NCBI GenBank assembly: GCA_028583605.1
Contig: CM053330.1
Span: 26,615,233 to 26,679,232, forward strand
DNA from: Dastarcus helophoroides
Lineage: Eukaryota; Arthropoda; Insecta; Coleoptera; Bothrideridae
Direction: 5' to 3'
Length of the DNA stretch: 64,000 bases
The notes below the pieces were generated by a model that saw nothing but the letters and a program-made list of their open reading frames with translations, searched no databases and was not told the origin of the DNA. Made by a program: the position numbers and the translations under genes. Below are positions 13,001-25,829 of this stretch, one piece after another (position 1 is the stretch's first letter; every line of letters starts with the position of its first letter).

Positions 13001-13585
13001 GCAATTTAGAACAAAATGAAAAAAATATAATTTTGGAAAAAAATCAAATTTAAGAATCGATCTAAATTTCGAAAAAAGAATATTTGAGAAAAAGATCGAA
13101 ATCTTTAAAAACTGTTTTATTTAACATCTCCAAATTATTATTTCAAATTTTTACTTTTTTATTACGAAATCGACAAAAGATGAATTTTTGAGAAATAAGT
13201 CGAATCTTCCAGTAAGTCGAATTTAAAAAAAGTAAACATTTTTACGGATTGTCGAGTTTTGAGAAGAGAAAAAGATTTAGGAGAAAATGTCTAAATACCT
13301 ACTTAAAAAAAAGACGAATACAGAGAAGATTTAAAAAAGTCAAATTTGCGAGAAAAAGGCAAATTTTGAAAAAAAGCTCTAAATTTTGAGAAATAAAAGG
13401 TCTTTGGGCTGAATATGTTTTCGTTTGACTACACGAGTCAATGTCCACATTTTGTCTGATTTATCTGATTTGATTTTGAAATAAAATGTAAAATCAGAAA
13501 TAAAAATTTATGGGTCTTTGAAATTCACAAAAGCAATTTTTTCATTGCGGATGGCTCTCTTGGCTTAAAAGTTTGACGACCCCTG
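10084..13585. mobile_element. Non-autonomous hAT element, 3.5 kb, perfect 8-bp TSD
   Basis: The element begins CAGGAGTCGGCAAAC and ends with the complement of CAGGGGTCGTCAAAC, a terminal sequence typical of hAT transposons, followed on both sides by GCCGCATGCGG-like subterminal words. It is bracketed by the identical octamer CGCTAGAC at 10076-10083 and 13586-13593, the target duplication length of hAT. There is no transposase; practically the whole interior is GAAATTTC-type satellite (A-rich on plus), organised in a higher-order repeat. The intact duplication suggests a datable single insertion. Confidence 0.9.
10690..12640. repeat. Higher-order satellite repeat, about 480-590 bp per unit
   Basis: Landmark words recur in fixed order. 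GACAATAGATTGAAACCC or close variants occur near 10723, 11296, 11857 and 12340. AACAAGACGAATTAAA or variants occur near 11009, 11595, 12013 and 12570. Spacing is roughly 420-590 bp, so about four diverged copies of a long monomer, itself made of short AAATTT words, are stacked inside the hAT element. Confidence 0.7.
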
Positions 13586-13593
13586 CGCTAGAC

Positions 13594-14105
13594 TGTTACT
13601 ATAATATACAATAATAAATTTTGTTTTGGTATTTTGTTTAAATTTGCTTTAGATATTTAAAAAAATACATGTAATAATAATGTCAGTAGAGTAATCTTTG
13701 ATATAAACTATTTTAGAGTCAGTTTCATTACTTTTATTTTGAACCCTATTTTACATTTACATAACTTAAAATAAACTTACGGCAAACTTTAAAGGCAAAT
13801 ATCTTGCAAGCGGTTGCTTGTATCAACATTCAGAAAGTATACCTTTTTTACGTAAAAATGCAGATACATAAAAATCGTTATTTAAAATAAGTGTAGATGG
13901 AGACACAAAAAAGTTGTGATGCTAGGGCTAGGGCTATCTGGCAATCTGTTAGCAAATTAGAATTTATCGACCAAAGAAAAAAAAATCAAAAATTTGTTTT
14001 CAACTTTGACACTCTGTATCTCGGTTAATATCAACTTTCGGTATAAGGTAAATGTGGCTAAATCACATTATTTTTATACGAAAAATCTACACTCACTCTA
14101 TGTAC
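13594..14105. other. Intergenic, nothing recognised
   Basis: AT-rich non-array sequence between two transposon-derived segments. No frame or RNA structure stands out. Confidence 0.4.
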
Positions 14106-14109
14106 CATT

Positions 14110-14645
14110 ACTTATGGTCGATTCTGTATATGTTTTGTGTCTGCAATTTGATCAGACATTTTAGTTCTTCTGTTGATAAATGAACGTGTTTATTTTATCC
14201 ATTTATTTAAAAATTACACTGAAAATCCATTAAAAAAAAATACAAAATCACAATCGTAAACACTAATCTCAGTTACAGATATGTGCAAAAAACACACAAA
14301 GCAGAGAGTATAATTAATGAGCCCAACTATCAATCAAAATTTGGACATATTATCGTGGCGCCATTTGTTTTAGGCTTTGCGTTGTCTATAAATTATTATG
14401 TCATTTCCCTTTTTGAATGCTTTGACAACATTTTAGTCTTTGCATCAGCTAAAGTTGATATTTTTCATATAGGGGATATAACACTAATTCATCATTATCA
14501 GTTTTTCTATTATTAGAAATATTTAAAAATTTAGCAACCATCGATTAATCGGAAATTGATCTTTCACCACCCAATCGGGAATCGATTCTTTTGCCCACGA
14601 TTCGATTCGATCCAAATGTCGATTATTTTAAAAAGGAATCGACAT
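14110..14645. mobile_element. Dispersed DNA-transposon repeat, copy 1 (interrupted)
   Basis: This stretch matches, in reverse complement, the segment 62231-62760 (shared features include the TGAACG and GGCGCCA regions and the terminal GATTCGAT-rich part). Its right end, in the form GGAATCGACATCCTTA, is split by the insertion of the 14646-19015 element and resumes at 19016-19030. The inferred terminus TAGGGATGTCGATTCC suggests another hAT-type family. The left end is not defined. Confidence 0.65.
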
Positions 14646-15008
14646 TAGGGATGCAAACGATAGTTCGATGTTTTCAGAACATCGATGTATCGTTTGTAGA
14701 CATTGATATTTCAACACCAATGGTAATGGATAAAAAATATCGATACTTCGTTCAGTTTATAAACGATGTTTGAAAAATCGATGAATCGCATCGCCACAGA
14801 ATTAGCGCCATCTGTTGCATAGAATTAATAGGACAAACGACAACACAATTTCGTAAATGGCAACCCGATGGCAGCAATGCATATTTAACAAATTAATTCC
14901 AGATATGTATGCCGCAGGTATACAATACAATTATTTGAAAATCCACTCTTTAGGTGTTTTAATTTCGCAATCTCTAAAAAAGGCCAAATTTTGAAAAAAA
15001 AAATTAAA

Positions 15009-15392
15009 ATTTTAAGTAAAGTTTTTCGAGTATTAACTACATTTGTTAAAATTTCGATTTTAAATTCACAAATATTTATTACTTACTTAGTATTTGTTAT
15101 TTTAATTTTTGGTTAAAAAGAAAGTTCTTATCTTTAGCAAAATTTTTAGTTTCTAGTTCAAATTTTCAGGTCTTTTAAGACAACTTTTTCGCCTAAAATA
15201 ATTTTAAGTAAAGTTTTTCGAGTATTAACTACATTGGTTAAAATTTCGATTTTAAATTCACAAATATTTATTACTTACTTAGTATTTGTTATTTTAATTT
15301 TTGGTTAAAAAGAAAGTTCTTATCTTTAGCAAAATTTTTAGTTTCTAGTTCAAATTTTCAGATCCTTTAGGACAACTTTTTCGCCTAAAATA
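15009..15392. repeat. Recent 192-bp tandem duplication
   Basis: Two adjacent copies (15009-15200 and 15201-15392) differ at only a handful of bases that I can see, in contrast to the strongly diverged surrounding array. Each starts ATTTTAAGTAAAG and ends near CGCCTAAAATA. Confidence 0.9.
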
Positions 15393-16488
15393 ATTTTTTT
15401 AGAAGTTTTAATTTTTATATTTCGTATTTTAATTCAGAACTAATAGAAAAAAGTCGAAATTTTCAGAAAAAAGATGAACATTTTTAGAAATTGATCAATT
15501 TTCGAGTCAAAAACAAATATTTCCAAATCAAAACCAAAACAGAGTTCTCAAAATTTCGACTCGAATTTCCAAATTACAAATTTTCTAGAAGTCGTCAATT
15601 TTTAAGTAAAAAATCTGAATAGCTGGGCCTTGCTTTACTTGAAAATTGCATATTTTTGTAATTTCAGATTTTTCTCAAAATCTCGAATTTTTCCCCAAAT
15701 TTTGAATTGTACCAAATTTCCAAATTTTATTTTTATAAATTTTAGATTTTTTCCAAAATTGAAATTTTTTTTTAAAATCCGAAGCGTAATGTTAATCTTC
15801 AAACGTAATCTTTGGTTTTAAAAACGTTTTTAAATTTCGAATTTTTCAAAGTTTGCTCTATTTTGAAAATTTAAAATTTTTATATTCATGTTTTATTGGC
15901 TTTTTCTTCGTCACAATCCTAAATTTCAGTAACCTTCTGTTAATGATTGGCAAACTGTTATAGAAAAAAAAATAAATAAAAAAAACATGAATATAAATAT
16001 GAATACTTCGCAAAGAAATTACAGAGAATATCTTAATTTTTTATCGAAAATTTTAACTCTATGAAGATGTCGATATTTTTCAAAATTTCGATTATTAAAA
16101 ATTTTGATTTTTCCTCAAAATTAGTTTGTTTTCCAAAATTTCGATTTTTTTTAAAATTTGAAGTTTGTTGAAAACATTTTTTTTTTAAATTCGAATTCTT
16201 TTGAACATTTTGACTTTTTTTTGAGAGTTAGTTATACTCCAAAAATTTTCAAATTAGATATTTTCTCAAAACTTCGCTTTTTTTTTCAAATTCCAACTTT
16301 TTAAAGTTTAACATTTTTTAAAAATCTAGTCTGACTTTTTAAAAAGTTCGAGTTTTTTTCAAAATTTTGACGTTTATTTTGACTTTTTCGAAATTTTAAT
16401 TATTTTAAAAATTCGGGCTTTTTTCAAATCACAAAATTCTTTCAAAATTTCACTTATTTTTGAAATGTTTAGCTATTTCTCAAAATTT

Positions 16489-16696
16489 TGTAAGGGGGAG
16501 TTGCTAGGCCCGTGAATAATACTTGAGATTTCTATTAATCAGATTTATTAACTCGAACACACACATCTTGTAACAAACTTGCATAGACATGTCTGACTAC
16601 TATGATGAAAACGCGGGAGCTGCTAGTGACAGTCAGGCCTGCCATCTGTCATCGAGATTGACCGGCAAATTCAAATTTAAATTTTATCGTCCTACA
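16489..16696. mobile_element. Probable solo LTR, 208 bp
   Basis: The block begins TGTAAGGGGG and ends CGTCCTACA, giving the TG...CA ends of retroviral-type LTRs with short inverted termini (TGTAAG/CCTACA). ATTT flanks both sides (16485-16488, 16697-16700), compatible with a 4-bp target duplication, although ATTT is common here. Its GC content is higher than the surrounding array and it interrupts the array cleanly. No internal retroelement region is present, so recombination to a solo LTR is the likely history. Confidence 0.6.
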
Positions 16697-18336
16697 ATTT
16701 CGATTTTTTTTATTTTTTGAAAATCCTGACTCAAAATTAATTTTTTAAAATTAAATTACAACGACTAGAACGACGGTTTTCGGTTTTTATTAAAAGAATA
16801 TTAATTTTGATTGAAGTTTTCAGGATCTTTTGAAATTTTCCAATTTTTCTATAAAATTTTGATTTAGTTTTTGACCTTATTTCAAATTTTTATCCTTCTT
16901 AAAATTATGACTATTTTTAAAATTTCAACTTTTTCTGAAAATCTTCATTTTTTTCAAAATAATAATTAATTTTCAAATTATATTAGTGTGACTTCAAAAA
17001 GTTCACCTTTTTTATGGAAATTTCGAGTTTTTCAAATCATTTTCAAAATTTTGTATTGAAATTTTAAAAAATTTTTCAAAATTGCAACTCTTTAAAATAT
17101 CGAATTTTCCGAATTTCCACATTTTTGGAACTCTTTTTAATGAAAATATTTAAATTTTATGAAAATGTCAATATTTTTCTAAATTTTCGAATATTAAAAT
17201 TTTAAATCAAATTTCGTCTGTTGAAATTTTGACTTTTTGGAAAATTTGAAATTTTGTGAAAATTTCTTTTTTTAAAAATTTTGTACTCTTCGGTAAAAAT
17301 ATTCAAAATTCGATATTTTCTCAAAACCTCGCTTATTTTGAAAATTCCGAGCTTTGTAAGTTTGAGATACTTATAAAATTTCGTCTTAAAAATTTTTTTT
17401 TAAACTTTTCGACGTTTTTTAAAACCTGAATTTTTTTGAAAATTTTAATTTTTTGATGAAAATTTCTAAATTTTATAAAATTTTCGAAGTTCTCCAAAAT
17501 TCTAATTTTTAATTCTTTTATTTTCCAAAATTTACTTTAAAGCAAAATTTTATTTTTATAAATTTTAGTCTTTTTCCGAAATTTCAAGTTTTTCTTCAAA
17601 TCCTGAGTTTAATATTGAAATTTTATCCAAAATTCGAGCATGTTTTATAAATATTTGAGGTTAAAGTAAAAATTTTTAAAACTTTGAATTTAACTTTTCA
17701 GTGTTGAAAGTTTTCTTCTATGTTGGGTTGTAATCACGAAATGTCTACTTTTTTCAAATCTTAATCTTCAAACCCAATCTTTGGTTTAAAAAACGTAGAT
17801 TTTGAGTTTTAGGTCAAAATTTGGAGGAAAAAAAAATTGGGAAGTCTCGAAGATTGCTGACAAAAGTGAAAACTTAAAACCAACCTTCTCTAATGTAAAC
17901 AGTTAAGCATGTTGGATACGCGTGATGGTAACGTGAAACCTTATCCAAAATAGCTCAACACGCCTAAAAAAGTTTTCACTTCAAAAACATATTTTTAGAT
18001 TCGGAAGGAAAATAATTGTCATTTCATAACACATAATTAAATAAATTAGGCGTAGAAAGGCCATCAATTAAAAAAAATGTTTTACAAAACTTAGAGAGTT
18101 TAATGGCGAAATTTCGAGTTTTTTCTCGAAATTTCGTTTGTTACACAGGATTCTTTCTTCGTCTAATTGTCCAATTCAAAAACCAATGTAAAATAACAAT
18201 TACAGTTTGGTCAAAGATGGAATACTCTTAACGCAAAAAAATCACTATTTAAGAGCTTTAAATTTAAACAACTATTAGTCTGAATTTTTTTTATCAGTTT
18301 TGCTTATTTTTCAAAATTTCGACATTGTTTCCAAGT

Positions 18337-18382
18337 CTGAAGATGACAGCTTGGCTATCGAAACACGTTAGAGCAAGTGTTG
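18337..18382 (+). other. Hammerhead-ribozyme-like motif in repeat
   Basis: CTGAAGA fits the hammerhead core CUGANGA; a 6-bp helix with one mismatch and a TTG loop follows, then GAAA, then CAC...GTG closing a short stem III before TU-type bases. Stem I pairing is not evident and one extra base precedes stem II. A mutated relative lies at about 60696-60740. Such motifs occur in Penelope-like elements; activity here is unproven. Confidence 0.3.
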
Positions 18383-19023
18383 TTTTTTAATCTTTTTTGG
18401 TTTCAAGGGACAAAATTAGTGTATCAATTTTTTATCGTTTCCAAAATTTCAAGTTTTTTCTCGAAATTTCGACTTTAATTTTAAAATATCGACTTTTTTC
18501 TCGAAATTCTAATATTAAGGTCGAAATTTCCAATTTTTTCTCAAAATTTCAAGAAAAAAGTCGAAATTTCAAGTTTATCTGTAGTCGAAATTTCGATATT
18601 AAAATCGAAATTTTGACTTTAATAACCTCGGAATTTCTATCAAAAAGTCTAAATTTCGAGATTAAGGGGCGAAATGTCGAGAAAAAAGGTCGAATTTCCG
18701 ATAAAAAAGTCGAAATTTTGAGATTAAAGTCAAAATCCCGAGATTATTAGAGTCGAAATTTCAATTTTAATTTTAAAATTTTTAGAAAAAATTCGAAATA
18801 CTAACCTTAAACTCGAAATTTCTAAAAAGTTTTATTTTAAATTATTGTTCTTATTGTCCTTTCTACTTCTCTAAACTACAATTAAATATTTAAGAAACAA
18901 CGCAAAAGCATCGATGTATCGTTACAGAATTCCGATGTTTGAGATATCGATGCTTTATTGAAATAAATATCGATGTTCAAACATCGATGCTTTTTTGAAC
19001 GATGTTGCATCCCCAATCGACAT

Positions 19024-19739
19024 CCTTAGTGCAAGAGTGTTGTGTTGATAAATGTTCGACTTCCTGCCTTCATTTTGCGATAGAAGTCTACATGAAATAT
19101 ACAGAATGATGTACTTAAACGTGTAAGTGGATTTGTAAGAAAAGATCTGTTTCATAAGTAATTTATTTCTTCTTAGCGTTTTGGCAAATATTTAACTAAG
19201 TTACCCAGCAATTTGTGCGGTAACATTTTGATATACTGTAAGTAAGCTTTTTTATTTTTCACATACACTAAGGCGACCATACGACCCGTTTTGAACGAGA
19301 CCGTCCCTTTTTTCAATTCTTCGTCCCGGGGTCCCCGAAAAAAACCTGGGGCTAGTCTCTGCTGGGTACATAAAATTATCCCGTTTTCAGGCGACGAAGT
19401 AATAACATTTGGAAACAGTAATTTCGTTGTCTTACATCTCCGACTTGTTTTCGACTAATTTTTGGCCTTTAAATCCAAAAATAACCTCAGTTTATACTTA
19501 TCTATCTGATACCCTCTGTTTGTTTCGAAAGTTATAAAAAATGCGCATATATATGCCTCTTTGGGTGAAATTTCTATAAAAAAAGTTCATTTTCGAAATT
19601 TTGATTTTTTTCTCAACTAAGTAGAATTAAGGTTTTGTCAATTAATTTTACTAAAAAGTTCGCTATTCTGTTATTAAACATCGATTTTTTTCGACTCTTG
19701 CTTTTTATTGCGATATTTCGGAAAAAAACTCAAATGTCA
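19024..19739. other. Intergenic with possible hAT terminus
   Basis: Starts with the displaced tip of the outer repeat. Around 19269 the sequence TAAGGCGACCATACGACCCG resembles a known type of DNA-transposon terminus, but I could not find its partner end. The region from 19560 drifts into GAAATTTC array. No gene is supported. Confidence 0.35.
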
Positions 19740-19747
19740 GTCAGGTC

Positions 19748-20078
19748 TAGAGATGCAACGATATATCGGTGGGCTCGTGGGCTGATATTATTGATAATAT
19801 CGAAGAAAAAACTTCGATATCCCAACATTGTCGATATGATATCGATATTGCTGAGAAATATCTATATTTATATGGATTGAAGATTTTTTTGTCACCAAAC
19901 ATCATGCTCGAAGAAGTACGAAAATTTCAAAGTAAAGATGTTTTTCTTGGTCAATAAAAAGTATTTTTCTAATTCCAAAAATATCGATTCTCCATTAAAA
20001 AATGTCCGATATTATCGATTATCGATATTTGTTTGCTGTCAAGATTTATATCGATATTAAAATAACCTTGCATCCCTA
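19748..20078. mobile_element. hAT-type MITE, 331 bp, perfect 8-bp TSD
   Basis: Left end TAGAGATGCAACG and inverted right end TAGGGATGCAAGG share the terminal family of the 14646-19015 element. The octamer GTCAGGTC is present at 19740-19747 and 20079-20086. The interior is rich in TATCGATA palindromes and carries no array, so it may resemble the ancestral short form of the larger element. Confidence 0.88.
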
Positions 20079-20086
20079 GTCAGGTC

Positions 20087-23000
20087 ATTCAAGTCTTTGG
20101 AGTGGAAACATTGAGTTTATTTTTATACATAAATTTCGATCTCTTTTTTCGAAATTTGGATTTTTGTATTTCTAGTTAAAGCCAAAACTTCCAAAAAATG
20201 TAATTTGTTTGATAAAAATCTCAAAGTTTGTTTTATAAAAAGCTCATAGTTGAAGAATAAAGTTGAATATTTAAGTTTTTTGTCAAAATACCGACCTATT
20301 TAATATAAATTTTAAACTAAAAAATTCGAAATTTTTTTATAATCTCAAGATTGTTTCTAATTTTTTTACTTTTTTCTTGACATTTTACATCTTAAACTTA
20401 TTTTTATAAATTCTTAGCTTAAGGTAGTACTTCGATACTGCTAGAGTCAAAAACCACATTAAAAGTATATGTATATTATCTCGTTTGATTAACGTAGTAT
20501 TTAGACTAGACAACGTCGCAATGAAATAAAACACAGAGGAACTTCTATGACTGAATAATGTCGTCATCAAAATCATTCAGTCATAATAAAGAAATATTTC
20601 ATTGGAAAAATAAAAGAGTTAGTTAAAAAAACATTAGAAAACTGGCTACAGCAGGTTGAATTGACAAATTAATTAACGGATAATCCTCTGAAAAGATTGA
20701 CACATAACCTTAAAACCGAAGTAAACAATAGTGGTTCATTCTATGAAATCGTTCTTTAAAAGCAACTTTGCCATATTTAATAAACTACGGAAACATTTTT
20801 TTGATATTTATTCATTAATTACTTCTATCACATGCTCACAAAGCTATACTTCGAAGTATCTAAAATAAAATGTTTTATATTTTATTTTCCATCGTTTTCT
20901 TCCCTTTTACAAAATCTGAACTGTACTTTTTTGTAAAATGTGATAAAATCCTTGGTTTCTCACAAGACCTAACGTTAAGAGCGTGAAATTTCAAGTGTCA
21001 ACAACTTTTTACTGGTTCTCTGTACCTCTTCAAAAATTTAACTGGATCATTATCTTACTATAATCTACCAATATGTCCAGTTTCATGAAATTTTAAACGG
21101 TAATTCTAAAACCGACAGTACTACCTTAAAATTGAAATTTCGAAATTTTAATCTCGCCTTATTCAAAAAAATTAAAATGTTGATCCACATTTCGGGTTTA
21201 AACGTCGAAATTACGAATAAAAAATCTAACTATTTTTAATGAAAAAGTTCGAAATTACAATTATAAATGGCGCTTTTTTCAAAAAATCTGGTCTTAAGTT
21301 ACAATTTTTACTGATTTTGTTCTCTAAAATTCCGACGTAAGGTTCAAAATTTACACTTTTCTTTAGGACTGTAATTTTTTTTCGAAATATTTAATTGATT
21401 TTCAAAATTTCGGTCACATTCCCAGAGTTAAAGTATACAAAATTTTGTAATTTTAAACACAAAATGATTTTTGTCTGAATTTTTTCTGTATATTTCTTAA
21501 AGTGTTCAGTTTAAAATAGAACATTTTTCAGATTTCAACTTTAAAATCCAAATTTCCAATTGATTATAAATTTTTCTTGTGAATGTCGGATATATCTCAA
21601 ATTCTTCTTCTCAAACTTTTTTGACTAAACTTGAAACATCAAAAATTTGTTGTTGAAATAAATTGCAAATAATAAAGCTTTTTTAAAAAATTTTTAGTTT
21701 AAATTTCAGAATCATATTGTTGTCAGTATTTTTACTTTAAAATCGAAATTTCGAGAAATATCGAAATTTCAAGAAAAGTCGAAAACTGGCGAAAAAAGTC
21801 GAGATTTTGCGAAAGAAATTTTAAGGAAAAGCTTTAAATTTCTTTAAAGAAACTTATAAAAGAAAATCGAAATTTCGACATTTTTCCTGGAATCACGTTT
21901 TTTTGCAAAATTTCGCGAAGACTTCTCTTCCAACTTTCGATATTTCCTTTAAAAAAATGTTGCAGGAATTTCAACATTTTTTTTTGTGGAACAGACTGGT
22001 CCTTGGTTATCTGTTTTTCGGAATTTCAACATGTTTAATAAAAAATTGAAATAAACTTTTCGATTTTTGTGTAGATGTTTTTGTAGAAATTTCGATTTCT
22101 TTTCCCAAAATTGAATTTCTTGCGTTTTGCTAAAAATATTGGCTTTTCTTTAAATTTATATATAGAAACTGAAAATTTCTCGAAATTTTGACTATTCTCC
22201 CTTTTTTTGAAGAAATTTGATTATGGAACTTTCAAATTTTTCTCCAAGTTTCAACCTTTTTGTTAAAATTTCGATATTATTTTTTAGAGTTCCACTTTTA
22301 TCTAAACTACCTTTTCTCAGTTTTTTTAACAAAATCGTTTTTCTCAAATTTTATAAAAATTTCTTTTTTTTCTCGAATTTTGAGTATTTCTTAAAATCTC
22401 GACTTCTTTTAACATATTGCATTTTTTTTTCAAAAAATGTATAACATTTCTTTCAAAATTTGTACGAATTGTGATATCTTTCGTGAAATTTTAAGATACT
22501 TTTTGATTTTGTTTAAAAAAAAGTTTAAGTAGGTTCGTTTGTTTTACTTAAAAATTAGCTTTTTTATAGATATAGAAATTTCGACATTTTTCCTCAAAAT
22601 TTCTAGTTTTCTATAAAAATCACTTTTACAGCAATTTGGATTTTTTTCTTGAAATTTCGACTTTTTGTGAAATTTTAATATCTCATATCTTATAGAAATT
22701 TCGACACTACCTGAAAATTTCTAGTTTTTTCTAAAAATCACATTAAAGCAATTTCGACTTTTTTCTTAAAATTTCGACTTTTAGCGAAATTTCAATATCC
22801 TTTATATCTTATAGGAATTTCGCATCATTCAAAATTTTGATCTTACCCGAAATTTTTATTTAGAAATTTAAAATTTCTCGAAATTTCGACTATTTTCTGA
22901 AATTTTTTTAAGAGAAATTAAAAATATCGAAGTTTTATTTTTTTTCTAGAAATTTCGACTTCTTTGACTAAAATTTTTTCAGATATTTTAAGATTTTGCT

Positions 23001-23990
23001 CCAAAATTAGTTATTAGCAAACTTTTGGAATTTTTTTAAAATATGATTTTGCTTCTTTAAAATTCGACTTTTTCCTATGTATGTTTATGTATTTGTTTTA
23101 CTATATTTCTTTATTTTTTATAAAAAAATGAAAGAAAAAGGTATTTCAATTTTTGAGGGCAACTAAGGACCAGTCCGTTTCACCAAAAAAAACTTTTTGT
23201 CAAAATTTATAAAAATCTTGATTTTTTTATCGAACTTGCGAATATTTTCCAAAAGTTCGTCTTTTTTCTTCAAAGGAATACATTATATAACTAACTGGGT
23301 GGTTGTTAGCTTAGATTTGAGGGTTTTGCAGAATAAATAGAGAAACTACGGTATCCGGGATTTTATTATTGTTTGTTAGGTTATAATAGTACACGTGCAT
23401 ATTAAATGAAAAGACATGCCGACCTCAACTCTTCCCTTCGTCCCACAGGAATCACGGGATCACGCGATCTCTCTCGAGCGCTAAGTGGTGGGGCAACGAT
23501 AAAGCGGAGGCAGGGTCGGCGTTTTTTATCTAACGTGTTACAGTTATATTTTTTTCAAAGCCCTTTTTAGGAAAGTTTTTCCTTAAAAGTTCAACTTTTT
23601 TAAAATTTCCAATTTTTCTTCAAAATAACGAACTTTTTTTGAAAAATTTCGAATTATTCCTCAACGGATTTTTTTAAACAAATTTTCAAGTTTTTCTGCA
23701 AAAACTTTTTTAAAGAAACTGTGAGAAGGGTAGACCATACTCTCAAAGTTTCGTGTTTCTGCAAATTTGGGTTTTTTTGAAGTTTTTAATTTTTTTTTCA
23801 AATATTCTGTTAAAGCTGTGTTTTCGGTTAAATTATTACTTTGTTAAAAATCTGCATTTAGAATTAAATTTTCTAAGCTCTAAAATTACAGCATTTTTTA
23901 AAACAAATTTCGATGCTTTCACTTTGGACTTTTTTTTAGATTTTCAGTTTAAACGAATACATTTGTTTTTTAAGTTTAACTTTAAAACCT
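20087..23990. repeat. GAAATTTC-type arrays with a unique island
   Basis: Array blocks occupy roughly 20100-20400 and 21120-23990, mostly T-rich on the plus strand. The stretch 20400-21120 is ordinary AT-rich sequence with no gene. A GC-richer island at about 23290-23535 interrupts the array and may be an old retroelement remnant; its ends are unclear. Inverted words GACTGGTCCTT (about 21993) and AAGGACCAGTC (about 23166) suggest another TIR element of about 1.2 kb whose outer boundaries I could not fix. Confidence 0.6.
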
Positions 23991-23999
23991 AAACGCGAA

Positions 24000-25308
24000 A
24001 GTTATCTTTTACAACTAAAAAAAGGTACCACAATAGATAATTACTCAAGACCTAAACATTTTTGACTAAAAAAAAATGTACCACTTGAAATTTCTACTCT
24101 CTACAAGATACATTGATGTATCGAAAACATACATGTATTCGTTTCGCCTTCGATATTTTTCCTCAATAATACCTTTGTTCTGATGTATAGAAGTTATCGA
24201 TATATTTTTTTTTATGTATGGCGTTGGCGGTAAAGGGTTATAATTTTAAAATTCCGTAGGTACAATCCTTTTTTTATAGAATTTATTTTGGAGAACCATT
24301 CTAAAACTTTGCCAAAGCGGCTTCTGATGTGATATTACTGTGGGGCATCATATTTATACAATACATTGAATATCGAAATTTATTGACCGATGTATTGAAT
24401 CACATCGATGTTTTTTGATACATCATTGGAATACAGTATCGAAGTTTCAAAACTTTTGTGCTCTGCGGTTAAATTAGACATATTTCATTTATCAGTTAAT
24501 ACTAGTTTGTTCTGTAATTTCAAATTTTAATAAGCAAAATTTGGAACTTTTTATCAGTTTTAAGATACGTTTTTTTTCAAAATTTCTAGTTTACTTAAAC
24601 GTCAGTCTTAAATTTATTCCAACTTTATACCAACTTTATACATAAAATTCCGACTTTTAATTTCGAGAAAAAGTTGAAAGTTCAAGGTTAGTCATATTTT
24701 TGAATCTAAATTTTTAATTTAAGGCATTTTTTATGCCTTTGTAATTTAGCCTCCTTTTGTCTTGAAAATACAAGTAATAAATAATTCTTTTTTGAACTGT
24801 GCAGAGCTTGAATAAATTTTAAGTGACTTTAACAGTGTATTAGCCCTTCGTCAAAAAGAAAATTCGGGTACTCTGGTTGCCCATGACATGACTTTACAGA
24901 ATATAAAATAGTAAAAAACTGACATGCACACCACAAATGAGTCAAAGATACAAAAATTAAAATAGGTATAATTTGATAAAAAATATAAAATCAAAATTAG
25001 GAAGATGGTAGCAATTATGTATCAGTTTTGCCACTCTTACAAACCGAGAAAACAACAATCATATTGATATTAATCTATTTTATAAAATTTTGTTCATTCT
25101 CAATCAAGTTACTTTTTCATAGAAAAACTAAACTGATAAATACTGATTTTGAAATTCTATCCAAGGGCTGAAAGTGAACTAGTAACTTCAAACTGTTTAG
25201 TTTTTTCTTTTAATCTGAAAGAATCTTAAGGTACCATTAAAAGCAAAAGTGATACCCAGACCTGAAATTTTTATTTAACAACTAGCATATACATTTGTTA
25301 TAAAATTC
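24000..25308. other. Gene-free flank downstream of Rox8
   Basis: From 24100 to 24440 the sequence is rich in GATGTATCGATA-like palindromes, probably a decayed MITE. The rest is AT-rich with traces of array near 24520-24740. No coding signal is seen. Confidence 0.4.
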
Positions 25309-25314
25309 TTTATT
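25309..25314 (-). terminator. Rox8: Candidate polyadenylation signal of Rox8
   Basis: TTTATT on plus reads AATAAA on minus, about 515 bases beyond the Rox8 stop codon, within sequence otherwise free of genes. Other AT-rich signals could be used. Confidence 0.4.
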
Positions 25315-25829
25315 GATTCATGAATACAGTCACTCTCAAACGCAACATCAGTTTACACTAAATAACCGTGATATTACTTGGGGTTACAGTGTTTCTACTT
25401 AATTACATGCTACAATAATTTTGAAGATGTTATTTTTGCCTTTGCTATTGTCACATTCAGGCAAAACATTAACTTCCATACTAAGCATCCGATCCGACAA
25501 TTTAGACAAAAAAAACATTAAAGTTATATCACGCATTATTCGGTCTTGGAAACCACTTACACTTTGGGATCAAACCTTAAGTCAACCTTATAATATCTAC
25601 AAATATATATATAAAAAAAAGTTACTTAATATAATCAACAGAGCGTAAGTTACAAAAATATATTTTACGGAAATCGTTGGGCTTTTCGCTAACATAACAT
25701 ATTACATACGCCGCGTATTTGAAGCCAAAGTGTACCGTCATAAACAACTACACATAATATGTAATTTCCTTCAGAAGTCCCCTAATTTAAATTTTATCAA
25801 GTAACTTATTGTTAATTGTCTTTTTTTTT

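Larger units (their letters stand above)
14646..19015. mobile_element. Nested non-autonomous hAT-like element, 4.4 kb, perfect TSD
   Basis: Termini are TAGGGATGCAAACG at the left and, inverted, TGGGGATGCAACATCG at the right. The octamer ATCGACAT flanks both sides (14638-14645, 19016-19023), and removing the element rejoins the outer repeat's terminus. Subterminal sequence is rich in ATCGATG palindromes. The interior is T-rich (plus strand) GAAATTTC array and also contains a 192-bp tandem duplication, a probable solo LTR and a hammerhead-like motif. No transposase is seen. Confidence 0.85.
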
